Notes: generated by a model from the letters alone, not told the origin. Counted from the first letter of the stretch, positions 9,707 through 19,584 are shown. The stretch: DNA of 64,000 nt from Skermanella aerolata KACC 11604 (GCF_000936425.1 NZ_AVFK01000001.1:124001-188000); one strand, 5' to 3'. A program made the numbers and translations.

Positions 9707-10480
9707 ATGAGCATACCAACCGGAGAGCCGTCCCAGAAATGGGACTCCCACGGCTATGCCGAAAATGCACGATTCGTCGCCGATCTCGGCATGCCGGTGG
9801 TCGACCTGCTGGCTCCCAGGCCTGGGGAACGCGTCCTGGACCTTGGATGCGGCGACGGCGCCCTGACCGAGAAGCTGGCCGCCGCCGGCTGCGCCGTGGT
9901 GGGCGCCGATTCCAGCGCCGACCTGATCCGGGCGGCGCTGGCACGCAATCTCGATGCCCGCCTGATGAACGGCGAGGCGTTGGATTTCGACGGCGAATTC
10001 GACGCCGTGTTCTCCAATGCCGCCCTGCACTGGATGCTCCAGCCGGATAAGGTCATCGAGGGCGTCTACCGGGCCTTGAAGCCAGGCGGCCGGTTCGTCG
10101 GTGAGTTCGGCGGCGCCGGCAATGTCTTGACGATCGCCTCGGCGCTGGAGACGGCGTTGAACCGGCGCGGGATCGACGGCAAGGCTGCCAACCCATGGTA
10201 TTTTCCAACCGCCGAAGACTATGCGGCGAAGCTGGCGGCGCACGGCTTCCGCGTGCGCTCGGCGGAACTTATCGAAAGGCCGACGCCGCTGCCGACCGGA
10301 ATGGCGGGCTGGCTCGCGACTTTCGCCGGAGCCTTTCTCGCCAGGGTCCCGGTCAGCGAGCACGGGGCTCTGCTGAACGAGGTTCTGATCGAAATCTCGC
10401 CCGTCCTGATGAAACCGGACGGCACATGGTATGCCGATTACATCCGCCTCCGGTTCGCGGCGGAAAAGCCGGCTGTTTGA
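9707..10480 (+). CDS. Class I SAM-dependent methyltransferase
   Basis: A 257-residue protein with the Rossmann-like methyltransferase fold. Motif I is RVLDLGCGDGALTEKLAAAG, the acidic end of beta-2 is VVGADSS, and motif IV is FDAVFSNAALHWM, followed by ALKPGGRFVGEFGG. The family includes trans-aconitate methyltransferase-like and ubiquinone/biotin-pathway-like small-molecule enzymes. HWM in motif IV favours the trans-aconitate/BioC-like branch, but the substrate cannot be read from sequence. It sits between mlaD (74 bp upstream) and the DUF2155 gene (39 bp downstream), an insertion into an otherwise widely conserved cluster. Confidence 0.85.
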   Translation: MSIPTGEPSQKWDSHGYAENARFVADLGMPVVDLLAPRPGERVLDLGCGDGALTEKLAAAGCAVVGADSSADLIRAALARNLDARLMNGEALDFDGEFDAVFSNAALHWMLQPDKVIEGVYRALKPGGRFVGEFGGAGNVLTIASALETALNRRGIDGKAANPWYFPTAEDYAAKLAAHGFRVRSAELIERPTPLPTGMAGWLATFAGAFLARVPVSEHGALLNEVLIEISPVLMKPDGTWYADYIRLRFAAEKPAV

Positions 10481-10519
10481 TGGGGCAGGGTATTGGCGGA
10501 ACAGGGTGAAGTGAGCGCG

Positions 10520-10915
10520 ATGCGGCTTCTTGGCGGTAGGTTCATGGGTTTGGTCCTGGCGCTCGGCATGGGGGCTGCCGCGACCGCGCTTGCCCAATCC
10601 GGCGGATCCGAAGGCATGCAAAGCATGCCGGTGGCCGTCTTGCAGGGGTTGGACAAGGTGACGGCGCGGGTGGTGACGCTCGACGTGCCGGTCGGCGACA
10701 CGGTGACCTTCGGCTCCTTGCGCATCGCGGCGCGGACCTGCCGGAAAGCGTCACCGGTCGAACCGCCCGAATCGGCGGCCTTCCTGGAGATCCAGGAGGC
10801 TCGTCCCGACGAGGCGGTGGAGCCCTTGTTCAGCGGCTGGATGTTCGCCTCCAGCCCGGCGCTGTCAGCCCTGGAACACCCTGTCTACGATATCTGGGTA
10901 ATCGACTGCAAATAG
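10520..10915 (+). CDS. DUF2155 domain-containing exported protein
   Basis: About 131 residues with a signal peptide ([19 protein letters not shown]). The DUF2155 core follows: [20 protein letters not shown], then the double-Cys-type stretch [20 protein letters not shown] and a C-terminal [20 protein letters not shown]. The domain function is unknown, but it is conserved across alphaproteobacteria beside aat. I prefer ATG 10520; GTG 10511 and TTG 10493 in frame would lengthen it. The last 31 bp overlap the end of aat on the opposite strand, an unusually tight convergent arrangement. Confidence 0.85.
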   Translation: MRLLGGRFMGLVLALGMGAAATALAQSGGSEGMQSMPVAVLQGLDKVTARVVTLDVPVGDTVTFGSLRIAARTCRKASPVEPPESAAFLEIQEARPDEAVEPLFSGWMFASSPALSALEHPVYDIWVIDCK

Positions 10916-11535
10916 GCGTCGATCACCTCGCCCTCCGAGCCGTTGGTGAAGTCGGGCGTGTATTGGAGCGCCTTGGCAAGCTGGTTCCGGTAGGTCGACC
11001 GCGGGATCTCCATCGCTCCGAACTGGCTCAGGTGGGTCGTGACGAACTGCGTGTCGAGCAGCATGAAGCGGTTGTAGCGCAACCGGGCCACGAGGTGGAC
11101 CAGCGCCACCTTGCTGGCATCGGTCTGGCGGCTGAACATGCTTTCCCCGAAGAACGCGCCGCCGAGCGCCACGCCGTAGAGGCCGCCGACCAGGCGGTCG
11201 TTGTGCCATGACTCGACGGAGTGGGCGAAGCCCAGATCGAACAACGTCGAATAGAGCCGCATGATTTCGCTGTTGATCCAGGTCTTCGGCCGAATGTCGG
11301 TCGACTCGGCGCAGCCTTGGATGACGGCATCGAAGTCGCTGTCTATGCGGATCTCGAACCGGCCGCTGCGGACCGTTCGCCGGAGCCTGCGCGGCACATG
11401 CAGTCCGTCGAGCGGCAGGATGCCGCGCTGCTCCGGATCGAACCAGTAGAGCTCTTCTGATTCGGCGCTTTCCGCCATCGGAAAGATGCCGGCGGCATAG
11501 GCCCGCAGCAGAAGCTGTGCCGTCAAACCAGTCAT
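10885..11535 (-). CDS. aat: Leucyl/phenylalanyl-tRNA--protein transferase
   Basis: A 216-residue protein of normal family length. It transfers Leu or Phe from aminoacyl-tRNA to the N-terminal Arg/Lys of proteins, marking them for ClpS/ClpAP degradation in the cytoplasm. Recognisable blocks are [60 protein letters not shown] and [12 protein letters not shown]. It starts at ATG 11535. In many relatives aat directly follows accC; here a 5-kb block separates the two. The 3' end overlaps the DUF2155 gene convergently. Confidence 0.96.
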   Translation of the reverse strand: MTGLTAQLLLRAYAAGIFPMAESAESEELYWFDPEQRGILPLDGLHVPRRLRRTVRSGRFEIRIDSDFDAVIQGCAESTDIRPKTWINSEIMRLYSTLFDLGFAHSVESWHNDRLVGGLYGVALGGAFFGESMFSRQTDASKVALVHLVARLRYNRFMLLDTQFVTTHLSQFGAMEIPRSTYRNQLAKALQYTPDFTNGSEGEVIDAYLQSITQIS

Positions 11536-11815
11536 TACGATAGCGCTGCCCTCCAGCCCGGACGAAACCCTCTTGAATGACTATACACTCCGCCCGCGCC
11601 ATTGGGAGTGGCTGTGGCGGCCGCACATGGACGCCTTGAGCTTTCCGGTTATAGGAGAGCCCGCCAGTCGGACCGAAATATCAACGATTTCTTCATACTT
11701 TGCCCACAAGAGTGCGCCCGCTGATTGGATAATAACGATGCTGTCCAGCATGTGTATCCAAGCTCTTCAGAAGAAGACAGTTATGTGACTTTCTTGTTAT
11801 AGGATTGTGAATGTC

Positions 11816-13882
11816 ATGTCAAACTCGATCGCTATACAAGATAACTCTTCTGAACAGCTAACGGTCACCGATAAAGCATCCAACAACTATGGCAGCATTG
11901 CTGAAATGCTGTCGCGGCTTTCTATCGGATCAAGGATCGGCATGTTGATCCTGGTGGCTATCGTAACAGTCGTCGTGACGACGGGGCTATTCCTGCTGGC
12001 CGACCGCCGGCTGGACGACGCCGCCAGTGAACTCAGTTCCTACGGCGACCTCGTAGTCCTGGCCGCCTCCCTGGAGCGGCGCGCCGCCGACCTCCAGATC
12101 CTTGCCCGCGACTTTATTTGCAACCGGGACGAGGAGGCGGCCACGGCTTTCGGCGATCGGATCGATGAGGCTCTTGGCCTGCTGGACCGCATCGCCCATC
12201 ACCCCGGCGCCACCCATGTCGGCGCACTGGTGGAAGGCTTGCGGACGAATATTCAGGCGGCAGCCGCCCGCTTCGCCGAGGTCGGCGACACCAGCCGGAT
12301 CATGGGTCTCGACGAGCGCAGTGGGCTGCGGGGAAAACTTCGCGGTTCGGTAAACGCCATGGAATCGGAACTACGCAAGTGGCCGGTCTCTACGGTTGCG
12401 GAAACCTATGTCCGCATGCTGACCATGCGGGTGCTCGAGAAGGACTTTATCCTGTATGGCGACGCCGGCGTCATGGGCGCGCATCGCAAGGCATACCGGG
12501 AGTTCGAGTTCGGCCTTATGGGCTCGGGCCTGGACTCCTCCACCCAGCAAACCCTGACCCGGCTGGCCTCCGCCTACCGTGCGGACCTGACGGCGTATGT
12601 CGAGAACCAGGTGAAGCTCACCGGCCAGATCCAGACTTTCGATGGGGTGTTGAGCGCTATGCCGGGCCGGTTCGCCCAACTCTTCGGTGCGGCCAGCGCA
12701 GGCATGGAGCGTGCCCGGTCCGAGAGGGCCGAGGTCCGGAATGCCACGGGTCGCGCCGGGATCATGATGGGCGCCGTCGTCCTGGTGCTGGCGCTGATGG
12801 TGAGCCTGATTCTCGTCCGCAGCATCACCAGGCCGTTGCGCGCGATCGAGGGGGCCATGCAGCGACTCGCGAAAGGGGATCGAACCCGGCCGGTTCCGGG
12901 CGCACACCGGCGCGACGAGATCGGCGCCATGGCGCGCGCCATCGAGGTGTTCCGCCGCACTGCGGAGGAGATGGAGAGCCTCAAGGCAGCCGACGAAATC
13001 AGGGAGCGTCACCACAAGGAAGCTTTCGCGGCGCGTCTTGCCGGTCTGGCCGCTGCACTCGAGGCGGAGGTGCAGTCGACGGTGACGGCGGTAATGCAGC
13101 AGGCGGGCGGAATCGTGGATCTCGCCGAACACATGAAGTCGGCGGCGGCCCGTACCGGAGAGCAGTCTTCCGCGGTGGCGGAAGCGGCGCGGGAGGCGAC
13201 CGCCGGCGTTCATTCCGTTGCGTCCGCCAGCGAGGAACTGGCGACTACATCGAGTGAGATCCGCAGCCGGATGACTGTGGTCGGCGGCATTATCCGAAGT
13301 GCGGCCGACAAAGGAGACGACACCCGCCGTATCGTCACGGCGCTGAACGAAGCGGCACGTGACATCGGCAATGCCGCCGGCCTGATCTCCGACATCGCCG
13401 GACAGACCAACATGCTCGCGCTGAACGCCACCATCGAGGCGGCACGGGCAGGCGAATCGGGAAGGGGCTTCTCGGTCGTGGCCGAGGAGGTCAAGATCCT
13501 GGCCGCTAGAACCGCACAGGCAACCGGCAGGATCTCCAGCCAGATCGAAGCCGTCCGAAATGCCGCAGCTATGGTAGCGGACCACGTCATCGAAGTTCAG
13601 GATGTCGTTCAACGCATCGACGGCATCGCCGAGGCGGTCATCGGTTCGGTTGCTGACCAGGAGGGCGCCACCGAGTCGATAAGCCGGAGCGCCACGATGG
13701 CCGCCGATGGCGCCGTCGAAGTGTCGAGGCGGATCACGGCCGTCGCCGAAGATGCCGGCGAAACCAGGAAACTGGCCGACACTATCGACCGGCACGCAGT
13801 CCAGGTGTCCGATCAGGTCGGCCGGCTGAAGGATAGGCTGACCGGCCTGCTGGCAGGTCCCTGCGACGTTCCTGCCCAATGA
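11816..13882 (+). CDS. Methyl-accepting chemotaxis protein (HBM-like sensor)
   Basis: About 688 residues. Order: transmembrane helix (LILVAIVTVVVTTGLFLLA), an all-helical periplasmic sensor of roughly 250 residues resembling the helical bimodular type, a second transmembrane helix (GIMMGAVVLVLALMVSLILV), a HAMP domain (SITRPLRAIEGAMQRLAKGD through RRDEIGAMARAIEVF), then the cytoplasmic signalling helix bundle. The bundle carries the hairpin tip QTNMLALNATIEAARAGESG and RGFSVVAEEVKILAARTA. No C-terminal CheR pentapeptide is present. ATG 11816 is preferred to GTG 11807 because AGGA at 11801-11804 is too close to the latter. The ligand is unknown; polyamines or organic acids are known for other HBM receptors. 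It is the first gene of the accessory block between aat and accC. Confidence 0.93.
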   Translation: MSNSIAIQDNSSEQLTVTDKASNNYGSIAEMLSRLSIGSRIGMLILVAIVTVVVTTGLFLLADRRLDDAASELSSYGDLVVLAASLERRAADLQILARDFICNRDEEAATAFGDRIDEALGLLDRIAHHPGATHVGALVEGLRTNIQAAAARFAEVGDTSRIMGLDERSGLRGKLRGSVNAMESELRKWPVSTVAETYVRMLTMRVLEKDFILYGDAGVMGAHRKAYREFEFGLMGSGLDSSTQQTLTRLASAYRADLTAYVENQVKLTGQIQTFDGVLSAMPGRFAQLFGAASAGMERARSERAEVRNATGRAGIMMGAVVLVLALMVSLILVRSITRPLRAIEGAMQRLAKGDRTRPVPGAHRRDEIGAMARAIEVFRRTAEEMESLKAADEIRERHHKEAFAARLAGLAAALEAEVQSTVTAVMQQAGGIVDLAEHMKSAAARTGEQSSAVAEAAREATAGVHSVASASEELATTSSEIRSRMTVVGGIIRSAADKGDDTRRIVTALNEAARDIGNAAGLISDIAGQTNMLALNATIEAARAGESGRGFSVVAEEVKILAARTAQATGRISSQIEAVRNAAAMVADHVIEVQDVVQRIDGIAEAVIGSVADQEGATESISRSATMAADGAVEVSRRITAVAEDAGETRKLADTIDRHAVQVSDQVGRLKDRLTGLLAGPCDVPAQ

Positions 13883-14053
13883 TGCGGCTGCCGAAGGACA
13901 TCGTAAACTTGAGGAATTCACTGTATTTTTCATTAACTGTATGAAAATTAGTTTCATCGTATTTTAAGTAGAATTATCGGGCCGCAGGTTGCGGAAATCG
14001 AGATGGGATCGCGTAGCCGGAAGCCGGGGCGCGGAAGGCGGACATGCTGAACT

Positions 14054-15550
14054 ATGGCACCTTTGTTTGATCGCCTTTCCTTCCGCCAAGCTCGCAATAC
14101 CGTCATAGTGGCGGTGCTGCTCGGCCTTTTCGCCAGCGGCCTCGATCTGGTCGACGATGCGCGGCGTGAACGCACCGTCCAGCGGCGTACGCTGGAGGAA
14201 GTCACCGAAATCGTCGCCGAGGCCGCTTCCAAAGCGGCATACGACCTGGATTCGCCTCTGGCGTCGGACGTACTCAAGGGGCTGCTGAGTTATCGCCCGA
14301 TCTTCCAGGCCAGCATCCACGATGAGTTCGGCGCGCGTCTGGCCGCGCGTGAACGCTCCAAGATCGACAGCAACCTGCGCATGTTTTCCGAATGGCTGTT
14401 CGGTGACGAACTGGATCTGTCGGTCCCGCTCTATTACGAGCCGCTGAACCGGCCGCGTCTCCAGATCGGCAGGCTGTCCGTCTCCGTGGACAGCCACATA
14501 ACGGCGACCGCTTTTCTGGAACGCGCGCGCTCCAACCTGATCAGTGGCCTCTTCCGCAATCTGCTGCTTGGGCTGGTCCTGACGGCCATGTTCCACGTCA
14601 TGGTGACGAAGCCGATCCTCGCGATCAGCAAGGCTGTATCCAGGATCGAACCGGAGTCGCTGGATGGCTGTCTTATCGAAGTGCCGCGCGGTCATGACGG
14701 CGACGAACTTGGCGTGCTGGTCAGCAGGACCAACCATTTCCTGAAAGCCTTCGACGCGTCGCTGCGTGAACGCGCGCGCTATGCCGATGAACTGAGGGGG
14801 GCGCTGATCCGCGCCGAAGAGGGCAGCAGGTCGAAGTCACAGTTCCTCTCGACCATGAGCCATGAACTCCGCACGCCACTGAACGCGATCATAGGATTTT
14901 CCGAGCTTATCCGGGACGACCCGGCTGCACAGGCCACGGGTGAGGCGCTTGGCGACTACGCTCGCGAAATCCATGGCAGTGGGAGCCAACTTCTCCAGAT
15001 CATCAACGACCTGCTCGACCTGACCGAAATCGATTCCGGCAACCACGCAATCCACCCGGAGCCGCTGGAAGTGGCTCGCCTGCTCGAAACCTGTGCTCGT
15101 ATAGTGGCCGGTACGGCCCGGGAGCGTCACCTGCGGCTTACCGTCGATCCGGGACCCGAAGGAACCGCGCTGATCGCCGATGCCCGCGCCGTCCGCCAGA
15201 TCATCCTGAACCTTCTTTCCAACGCCCTGAAATTCACGCCTGAAGGAGGCTGGGTGACGCTGAGCGGCGGCAGAACCGCTCATGGTGTCGTGCTGGCCGT
15301 CGCAGATAACGGGATAGGGATAGATCCCAGCGATATCGCCCGTGTCTGCGAACCCTTCTGGCAGGCGGAACCGGTGCTGTCCCGCCGGTATGGCGGCACA
15401 GGCTTGGGAATGCCGCTGGTTCAGGCTCTGGTCGACCTGCATGATGCGCGTTTGAAGATCGACAGCGTTGTCGGTCAAGGAACGCGTGTAACCGTCGAGT
15501 TTCCCATGGTATCCCACGTTGCTCACGAAGTAGTCTCATTGTCGAAATAA
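14054..15550 (+). CDS. Membrane sensor histidine kinase
   Basis: A 498-residue protein. It has an N-terminal membrane helix ([18 protein letters not shown]), an extracytoplasmic region to about residue 165, and a second helix ([20 protein letters not shown]). A HAMP-like linker follows, then the kinase core: H-box [21 protein letters not shown]-box [17 protein letters not shown]1 VADNGIGI, F-box EPFWQAE and G2 [13 protein letters not shown]. All ATP-binding and phosphoacceptor motifs are intact, so it should be active. No response-regulator gene is adjacent, so its partner is elsewhere. It lies 171 bp downstream of the chemoreceptor in an AT-richer leader; a shared signalling role is possible but unproven. 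Confidence 0.93.
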   Translation: MAPLFDRLSFRQARNTVIVAVLLGLFASGLDLVDDARRERTVQRRTLEEVTEIVAEAASKAAYDLDSPLASDVLKGLLSYRPIFQASIHDEFGARLAARERSKIDSNLRMFSEWLFGDELDLSVPLYYEPLNRPRLQIGRLSVSVDSHITATAFLERARSNLISGLFRNLLLGLVLTAMFHVMVTKPILAISKAVSRIEPESLDGCLIEVPRGHDGDELGVLVSRTNHFLKAFDASLRERARYADELRGALIRAEEGSRSKSQFLSTMSHELRTPLNAIIGFSELIRDDPAAQATGEALGDYAREIHGSGSQLLQIINDLLDLTEIDSGNHAIHPEPLEVARLLETCARIVAGTARERHLRLTVDPGPEGTALIADARAVRQIILNLLSNALKFTPEGGWVTLSGGRTAHGVVLAVADNGIGIDPSDIARVCEPFWQAEPVLSRRYGGTGLGMPLVQALVDLHDARLKIDSVVGQGTRVTVEFPMVSHVAHEVVSLSK

Positions 15551-15681
15551 CTCGACGGTATATTCAGGGTTCTTGAGACCAGGATGATTGTGTCTTACTT
15601 GTGATCGTATACTGTTTTTAAAGAATGATCTCCAATCATAACCTCGCTATTGACGGGGTTTTGAGCATTTGGAGTGACGTC

Positions 15682-16458
15682 GTGAGCATCGTAACAATTG
15701 ATTTTGGTCCCAACCCCACGGCTAAACTGGCGACGTTGGGCCTGAAGCTGCCGCAGACGAAGGGCGTTCTGGCGCTCAACCGGATATCGTTCCTGGAAGG
15801 GCCGACCATGGTCCAGGCGCACATCGCCAGCAGGACGATTCTTCAGGTCGGTGCTTTCTGCTCCATCGCCGGCGGTAAGCTCGGTAACGTCAAGATCGGC
15901 CGTTACTGCTCGATAGCTCCCGAAGTCATGATCGGGTCGAACGAACACCCGGTCGACTGGCTGACCAGTTCGCGGGTTACCCACGTGGCGGACCTTCACG
16001 ACTGGGCGCGCTTCGTGGCGCCCGACCGGGTGAACGAGCTGCGCAAGCAGCGCCTGCCGTTCAAGGACTCCTGCAAGATCACGACGATCGGCAACGACGT
16101 GTGGATCGGGCAGGGAGTCTTCATCAAGGCCGGCGTCACGATCGGCGACGGCGCGGTCATCGGGGGCCGGTCCGTGGTGGTGAAGGATGTCCCGCCCTAC
16201 AGCATCGTCGCCGGCACGCCGGCCACCGTGAAACGCCTTCGCTTCCCCGAGAAGATCATCGAGCGGCTGAACTGGCTGCGCTGGTGGCGCTACTCGATCT
16301 TCGACCTGTTCGGCCTGCCGTTCGACCGGATCGAGGAGGCGCTCGACGGCATCGAGGAAAAGATCGCCAGCGGAGCCATCAAGGAATACGCGCCGGCCAA
16401 GACGACGCCGGACGACTTGGCCAGACTGTTCGAGCCCGTCGCCCTGGCGGCGGAGTGA
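15682..16458 (+). CDS. CatB-like hexapeptide-repeat acetyltransferase
   Basis: About 258 residues. Left-handed beta-helix repeats run through ILQVGAFCSIAGGKLGNVKI, GRYCSIAPEVMIGSNEHPVD and ITTIGNDVWIGQGVFIKAGV, then TIGDGAVIGGRSVVVKDVPP and YSIVAGTPATVKRLRFPEKI. The SNEHP / GNDVWIG / AGTPA pattern is that of xenobiotic (CatB/Vat) and polysaccharide O-acetyltransferases using acetyl-CoA. GTG 15682 is chosen because GGAG sits 7 bp upstream; ATG 15625 in frame has no good site. The acceptor is more likely a sugar than a drug, but this is inference. It runs convergently into accC. Confidence 0.85.
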   Translation: MSIVTIDFGPNPTAKLATLGLKLPQTKGVLALNRISFLEGPTMVQAHIASRTILQVGAFCSIAGGKLGNVKIGRYCSIAPEVMIGSNEHPVDWLTSSRVTHVADLHDWARFVAPDRVNELRKQRLPFKDSCKITTIGNDVWIGQGVFIKAGVTIGDGAVIGGRSVVVKDVPPYSIVAGTPATVKRLRFPEKIIERLNWLRWWRYSIFDLFGLPFDRIEEALDGIEEKIASGAIKEYAPAKTTPDDLARLFEPVALAAE

Positions 16459-16465
16459 GGAGCCT

Positions 16466-16488
16466 GCCGGGAAGGCCTACTTCCCGGC
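16466..16488. terminator. Hairpin at the acetyltransferase/accC convergence
   Basis: A perfect 9-bp stem GCCGGGAAG / CTTCCCGGC with a 5-base loop spans the last codons and stop of accC, just after the stop of the convergent acetyltransferase. There is no U-tract on either side, so terminator activity is uncertain. Confidence 0.35.
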
Positions 16489-17817
16489 CATCAGGTGCTC
16501 CAGCCAGTGGATGTCGTAGTTGCCGTTGATGAAGTTGGGTTCCGCGATGATCCGGCGGTGAAGCGGCAGGCTGGTATCGATACCGCCGATCACGAACTCT
16601 TCCAGCGCGCGGCGCAGCCGCATCATGCACTCGTTCCTGGTCGTGCCGTGGACGACCAGCTTGGCGATCAGGCTGTCATAGTAGGGGGGCACGCGGTAAC
16701 CGTCGTACAGCGCGCTGTCCACCCGGACGCCCAGGCCACCGGGCGCATGGTAGCCGTCGATCTTCCCGGGCGAGGGAAGGAAGGTTTCCGGATGCTCCGC
16801 GTTGACCCGGCACTCGATCGCATGGCCGTGGAAACGGATGTCGGACTGGCCGTAACCCAGCGGCGCTCCGGTCGCGACCCGGATCTGCTCCCGGACGAGG
16901 TCGATGCCGGTGATCATTTCGGTGATCGTGTGCTCGACCTGAAGGCGGGTGTTCATCTCGATGAAGAAGAACTCGCCGTCCTCGAAAAGGAATTCCATGG
17001 TGCCGACGCCACGGTAGCCCAGTTCCGACGTGGTGCGGGCGGCCAGATTGCCGATGAACTCGCGCTGCTCCGCGTTGAGGGCCGGCGAGGGGGCTTCTTC
17101 CACCACCTTCTGGTGGCGGCGCTGGACCGAGCAGTCGCGCTCCCCGAAATGGACGGCGTTGCCGTGCATGTCACCGAGCAGCTGGATCTCGATGTGGCGC
17201 GGCTTCGACAGGTAGCGCTCCATATAGACCTGATCGTTGCCGAAGGCGGCGCGAGATTCGCCACGGGCAAGCTGATAGGCCTCCCGGAGCTGGTCGGCCG
17301 ACCATGCCACCTTCATGCCCTTGCCACCGCCGCCGGCCGCCGCCTTGATCAGCACCGGATAGCCGGTATGCTCGGCGACGGCGATAGCCTCTTCCAGCGT
17401 TTCGACCGGACCGGGCGAGCCGGGGACCACCGGCAGGCCCAGGTCCAGCACCGTCTTCTTGGCCGTGACCTTGTCGCCCATGATCCGGATATGCTCCGGC
17501 GTCGGGCCGATGAAGGTGAAGCCGTGCTCCTCCACCATCTGGGCGAACTGGGCGTTCTCCGACATGAAGCCGATGCCGGGATGGATCGCGTCGGCGCCGG
17601 TAATCGTCGCGGCGGTTAGGATCGCCGGTATGTTCAGATAGCTTTCGCGGGCGGACGCCGGTCCGATGCAGACCGCCTCGTCGGCCAGCCTCACATGCAT
17701 GGCGTCGGCGTCAGCCGTGGAGTGGACCGCGACTGTCTGTATCCCCATCTCGCGGCAGGCGCGGTGGATGCGGAGGGCGATTTCGCCTCGGTTGGCGATC
17801 AGAACCTTTTCGAACAA
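16477..17817 (-). CDS. accC: Acetyl-CoA carboxylase biotin carboxylase subunit
   Basis: A 446-residue ATP-grasp enzyme that carboxylates the biotin of AccB in the first step of fatty-acid synthesis. Motifs: EKVLIANRGEIALRI at the start, YPVLIKAAAGGGGKGMKVA (ATP-binding Gly-rich loop), QVYMERYLSKPRHIEIQLLG, ERDCSVQRRHQKVVEEAPSP, and EFFFIEMNTRLQVEHTITEM with the catalytic Glu/Asn/Arg cluster. Length is standard. The start is TTG 17817 with AGGGA 9 bp upstream. It is the last gene of the aroQ-accB-accC operon, 12 bp after accB. Confidence 0.97.
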   Translation of the reverse strand: MFEKVLIANRGEIALRIHRACREMGIQTVAVHSTADADAMHVRLADEAVCIGPASARESYLNIPAILTAATITGADAIHPGIGFMSENAQFAQMVEEHGFTFIGPTPEHIRIMGDKVTAKKTVLDLGLPVVPGSPGPVETLEEAIAVAEHTGYPVLIKAAAGGGGKGMKVAWSADQLREAYQLARGESRAAFGNDQVYMERYLSKPRHIEIQLLGDMHGNAVHFGERDCSVQRRHQKVVEEAPSPALNAEQREFIGNLAARTTSELGYRGVGTMEFLFEDGEFFFIEMNTRLQVEHTITEMITGIDLVREQIRVATGAPLGYGQSDIRFHGHAIECRVNAEHPETFLPSPGKIDGYHAPGGLGVRVDSALYDGYRVPPYYDSLIAKLVVHGTTRNECMMRLRRALEEFVIGGIDTSLPLHRRIIAEPNFINGNYDIHWLEHLMAGK

Positions 17818-17829
17818 TGGGATGGTCCC

Positions 17830-18285
17830 TTATTCGATAGTCAGGAGGACTTCGCCGAACTCGACCGGCTGGGCATCGCCGACGAGAACCTGGGCGATCG
17901 TTCCGGCCTTGGGGGCCTTGATCGGGTTCATCACCTTCATCGCTTCGATGATCAGGACCGTCTGCCCGGCCTTGACCGTGTCGCCGACCCGGACGAAGGG
18001 CGGCCCGCCCGGTTCGGACGAGACATAGGCAGTGCCGACCATCGGGGAAGTCAGGGCGCCGGGGTGACTCGACACGCCGAGCGCTGCCGGCGGCGACGTC
18101 GTCGCAGCCGCTGCGGAAGCGGCGCCCGCAGCGGGGGCCTGGGCGTAGAACGCCGGGGCCGTGCCGCCCTTGGTGACGCGGATGCGCTTCTCGCCTTCGG
18201 CGAACTCGATCTCCGTCAGACCGGTTTCGTCCAGCAGGCCCGCGAGTTTGCGGACCAGATCACCATCGATGTCGAAAGTCGCCAT
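17830..18285 (-). CDS. accB: Acetyl-CoA carboxylase biotin carboxyl carrier protein
   Basis: A 151-residue protein. The N-terminal 40 residues are helical, an Ala/Pro-rich flexible linker fills the middle, and the C-terminal biotinyl domain carries the target lysine in LIIEAMKVMNPIKAPKAGTI. The common form is AMKLMN; here AMKVMN keeps the Met-Lys-x-Met core. PPFVRVGDTVKAGQTV is the conserved thumb region. The biotin shuttles CO2 between AccC and the carboxyltransferase. Its ATG lies one base after the aroQ stop, so translation is probably coupled. Confidence 0.96.
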   Translation of the reverse strand: MATFDIDGDLVRKLAGLLDETGLTEIEFAEGEKRIRVTKGGTAPAFYAQAPAAGAASAAAATTSPPAALGVSSHPGALTSPMVGTAYVSSEPGGPPFVRVGDTVKAGQTVLIIEAMKVMNPIKAPKAGTIAQVLVGDAQPVEFGEVLLTIE

Positions 18286-18286
18286 A

Positions 18287-18751
18287 TCAGTTCCCGTTAC
18301 TCAAATCGGCATCGATCAGCCGCGCCAGCGCGTCCAGTGCGAGCAGATAGCCATGCGCGCCGAAGCCGCAGATGACACCCTTCGCGACAGGCGACACATA
18401 GGAATGGTGGCGGAAAGCCTCGCGCCGGAAGACATTGGACAAGTGGACCTCGATCACCGGAAGCTCCGCTACCGAGAGCGCGTCCATAATGGCGATGGAG
18501 GTATGCGTATAGGCACCCGCGTTCAGGATGATGCCGTCGTGCTCGCCCCGCGCCTGCTGGATCCAGGAGACCAGCTCGCCCTCCAGGTTGGACTGGCGGA
18601 AGTCGATCGCGATGTTCAGGGCTTCCGCCCGTTCCAGGCACAGCGCCTCGATGTCGTCGAGGGTTTCGGTCCCATAGATGGCCGGCTCACGCACGCCCAG
18701 CATGTTGAGGTTCGGGCCGTTGAGGACCAGGACTGAGGGCTCGATAGCCAC
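18287..18751 (-). CDS. aroQ: Type II 3-dehydroquinate dehydratase
   Basis: A 154-residue protein of standard family length, catalysing dehydration of 3-dehydroquinate to 3-dehydroshikimate in aromatic amino-acid synthesis. Motifs: [20 protein letters not shown] (lid region with the catalytic Tyr), [38 protein letters not shown] (catalytic His) and [20 protein letters not shown]. The start is GTG 18751 with GGAAAG 7 bp upstream. It opens the aroQ-accB-accC operon, a linkage widespread in proteobacteria. Confidence 0.97.
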   Translation of the reverse strand: MAIEPSVLVLNGPNLNMLGVREPAIYGTETLDDIEALCLERAEALNIAIDFRQSNLEGELVSWIQQARGEHDGIILNAGAYTHTSIAIMDALSVAELPVIEVHLSNVFRREAFRHHSYVSPVAKGVICGFGAHGYLLALDALARLIDADLSNGN

Positions 18752-18908
18752 GGTGCGGCTTTCCAGACTGCGGTTACGATGCCGCGTTTATAGCACGCGA
18801 TGCCGGTAGGGCAATGCCCGTGGCTGGATGGCGGCAGGCGCGGACGGCGGGGTGCGGTGCACCTACGCCGCAACCTCCTGCCGCCGGCGTCCCGTCCCTT
18901 CCGCCGGC

Positions 18909-19400
18909 CTAATCCTCTTCCGGAGAACCGTGAAGCTCGCGCGCGCGGCTGTAGAGCCGGGAAAGCATGTCGTTGAGCCGGCAGTTCTCCTCCCCCGTCA
19001 GGGACCCCAGCAGGTTCGCCTGGAGATTGACGGCCAGCGGCACGATCTGGTCATGGATGCCGCGTCCCTTGGAAGTCAGCGTCAGGACCGAGCGGCGGCG
19101 GTCGAGTGCGTCGATGCCGCGGTCGACCAGCCCGTTGTCGACGGCGCGTGCGACGGCGCGGCTGACCTGCACCTTGTCCATCGCGGTCCGGTCGCAGACC
19201 GCATTGGCCGATAGCGGGCCGAAGCGGGCGAGTACCGCCATGATGCGCCACTCCGCCACCGTCAGGCCGAAACGCTGTTCGTACAGGCGCGCCAGCGTCC
19301 GGCTTACGAGGTTGGACAGCACGGAGAGGCGATAGGGCAGATAGTCTTCCAGCACCAGCGAGGAAGGGGGCGGCGAAGTCATCGGTTCGCGCTCGTCCAT
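18909..19400 (-). CDS. MarR-family transcriptional regulator
   Basis: About 163 residues. The winged-helix core is seen in LTVAEWRIMAVLARFGPLSA, NAVCDRTAMDKVQVSRAVAR (recognition helix) and GLVDRGIDALDRRRSVLTLT (wing with the Asp-x-Arg-Arg motif). The protein should be a dimeric repressor responding to phenolic or similar ligands. ATG 19400 has GGAAGG 6 bp upstream; an in-frame ATG at 19463 also has AGGA 7 bp upstream, so the N-terminus could be 21 residues longer. A palindromic operator and promoter lie about 190-220 bp upstream. The next plus-strand gene downstream of the operator is maiA, after the antisense HAD gene. Confidence 0.9.
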   Translation of the reverse strand: MDEREPMTSPPPSSLVLEDYLPYRLSVLSNLVSRTLARLYEQRFGLTVAEWRIMAVLARFGPLSANAVCDRTAMDKVQVSRAVARAVDNGLVDRGIDALDRRRSVLTLTSKGRGIHDQIVPLAVNLQANLLGSLTGEENCRLNDMLSRLYSRARELHGSPEED

Positions 19401-19584
19401 CTCAAGCCTTCCATCCGGGAGGCCTCCGTGCGCAATGCTCAGGTCGGCAGGATGAGCAGTCATGGGAAAATCCTTTGCCAAGGTTTCACCGGCAGCGGGC
19501 ACGTGGTCAAAAAAGCCTTGGCATCCGTCTCCCAACCGGGAGAAAGGAGTCCGGATGCATCTGAAATTATTGCTCCTATATAAC

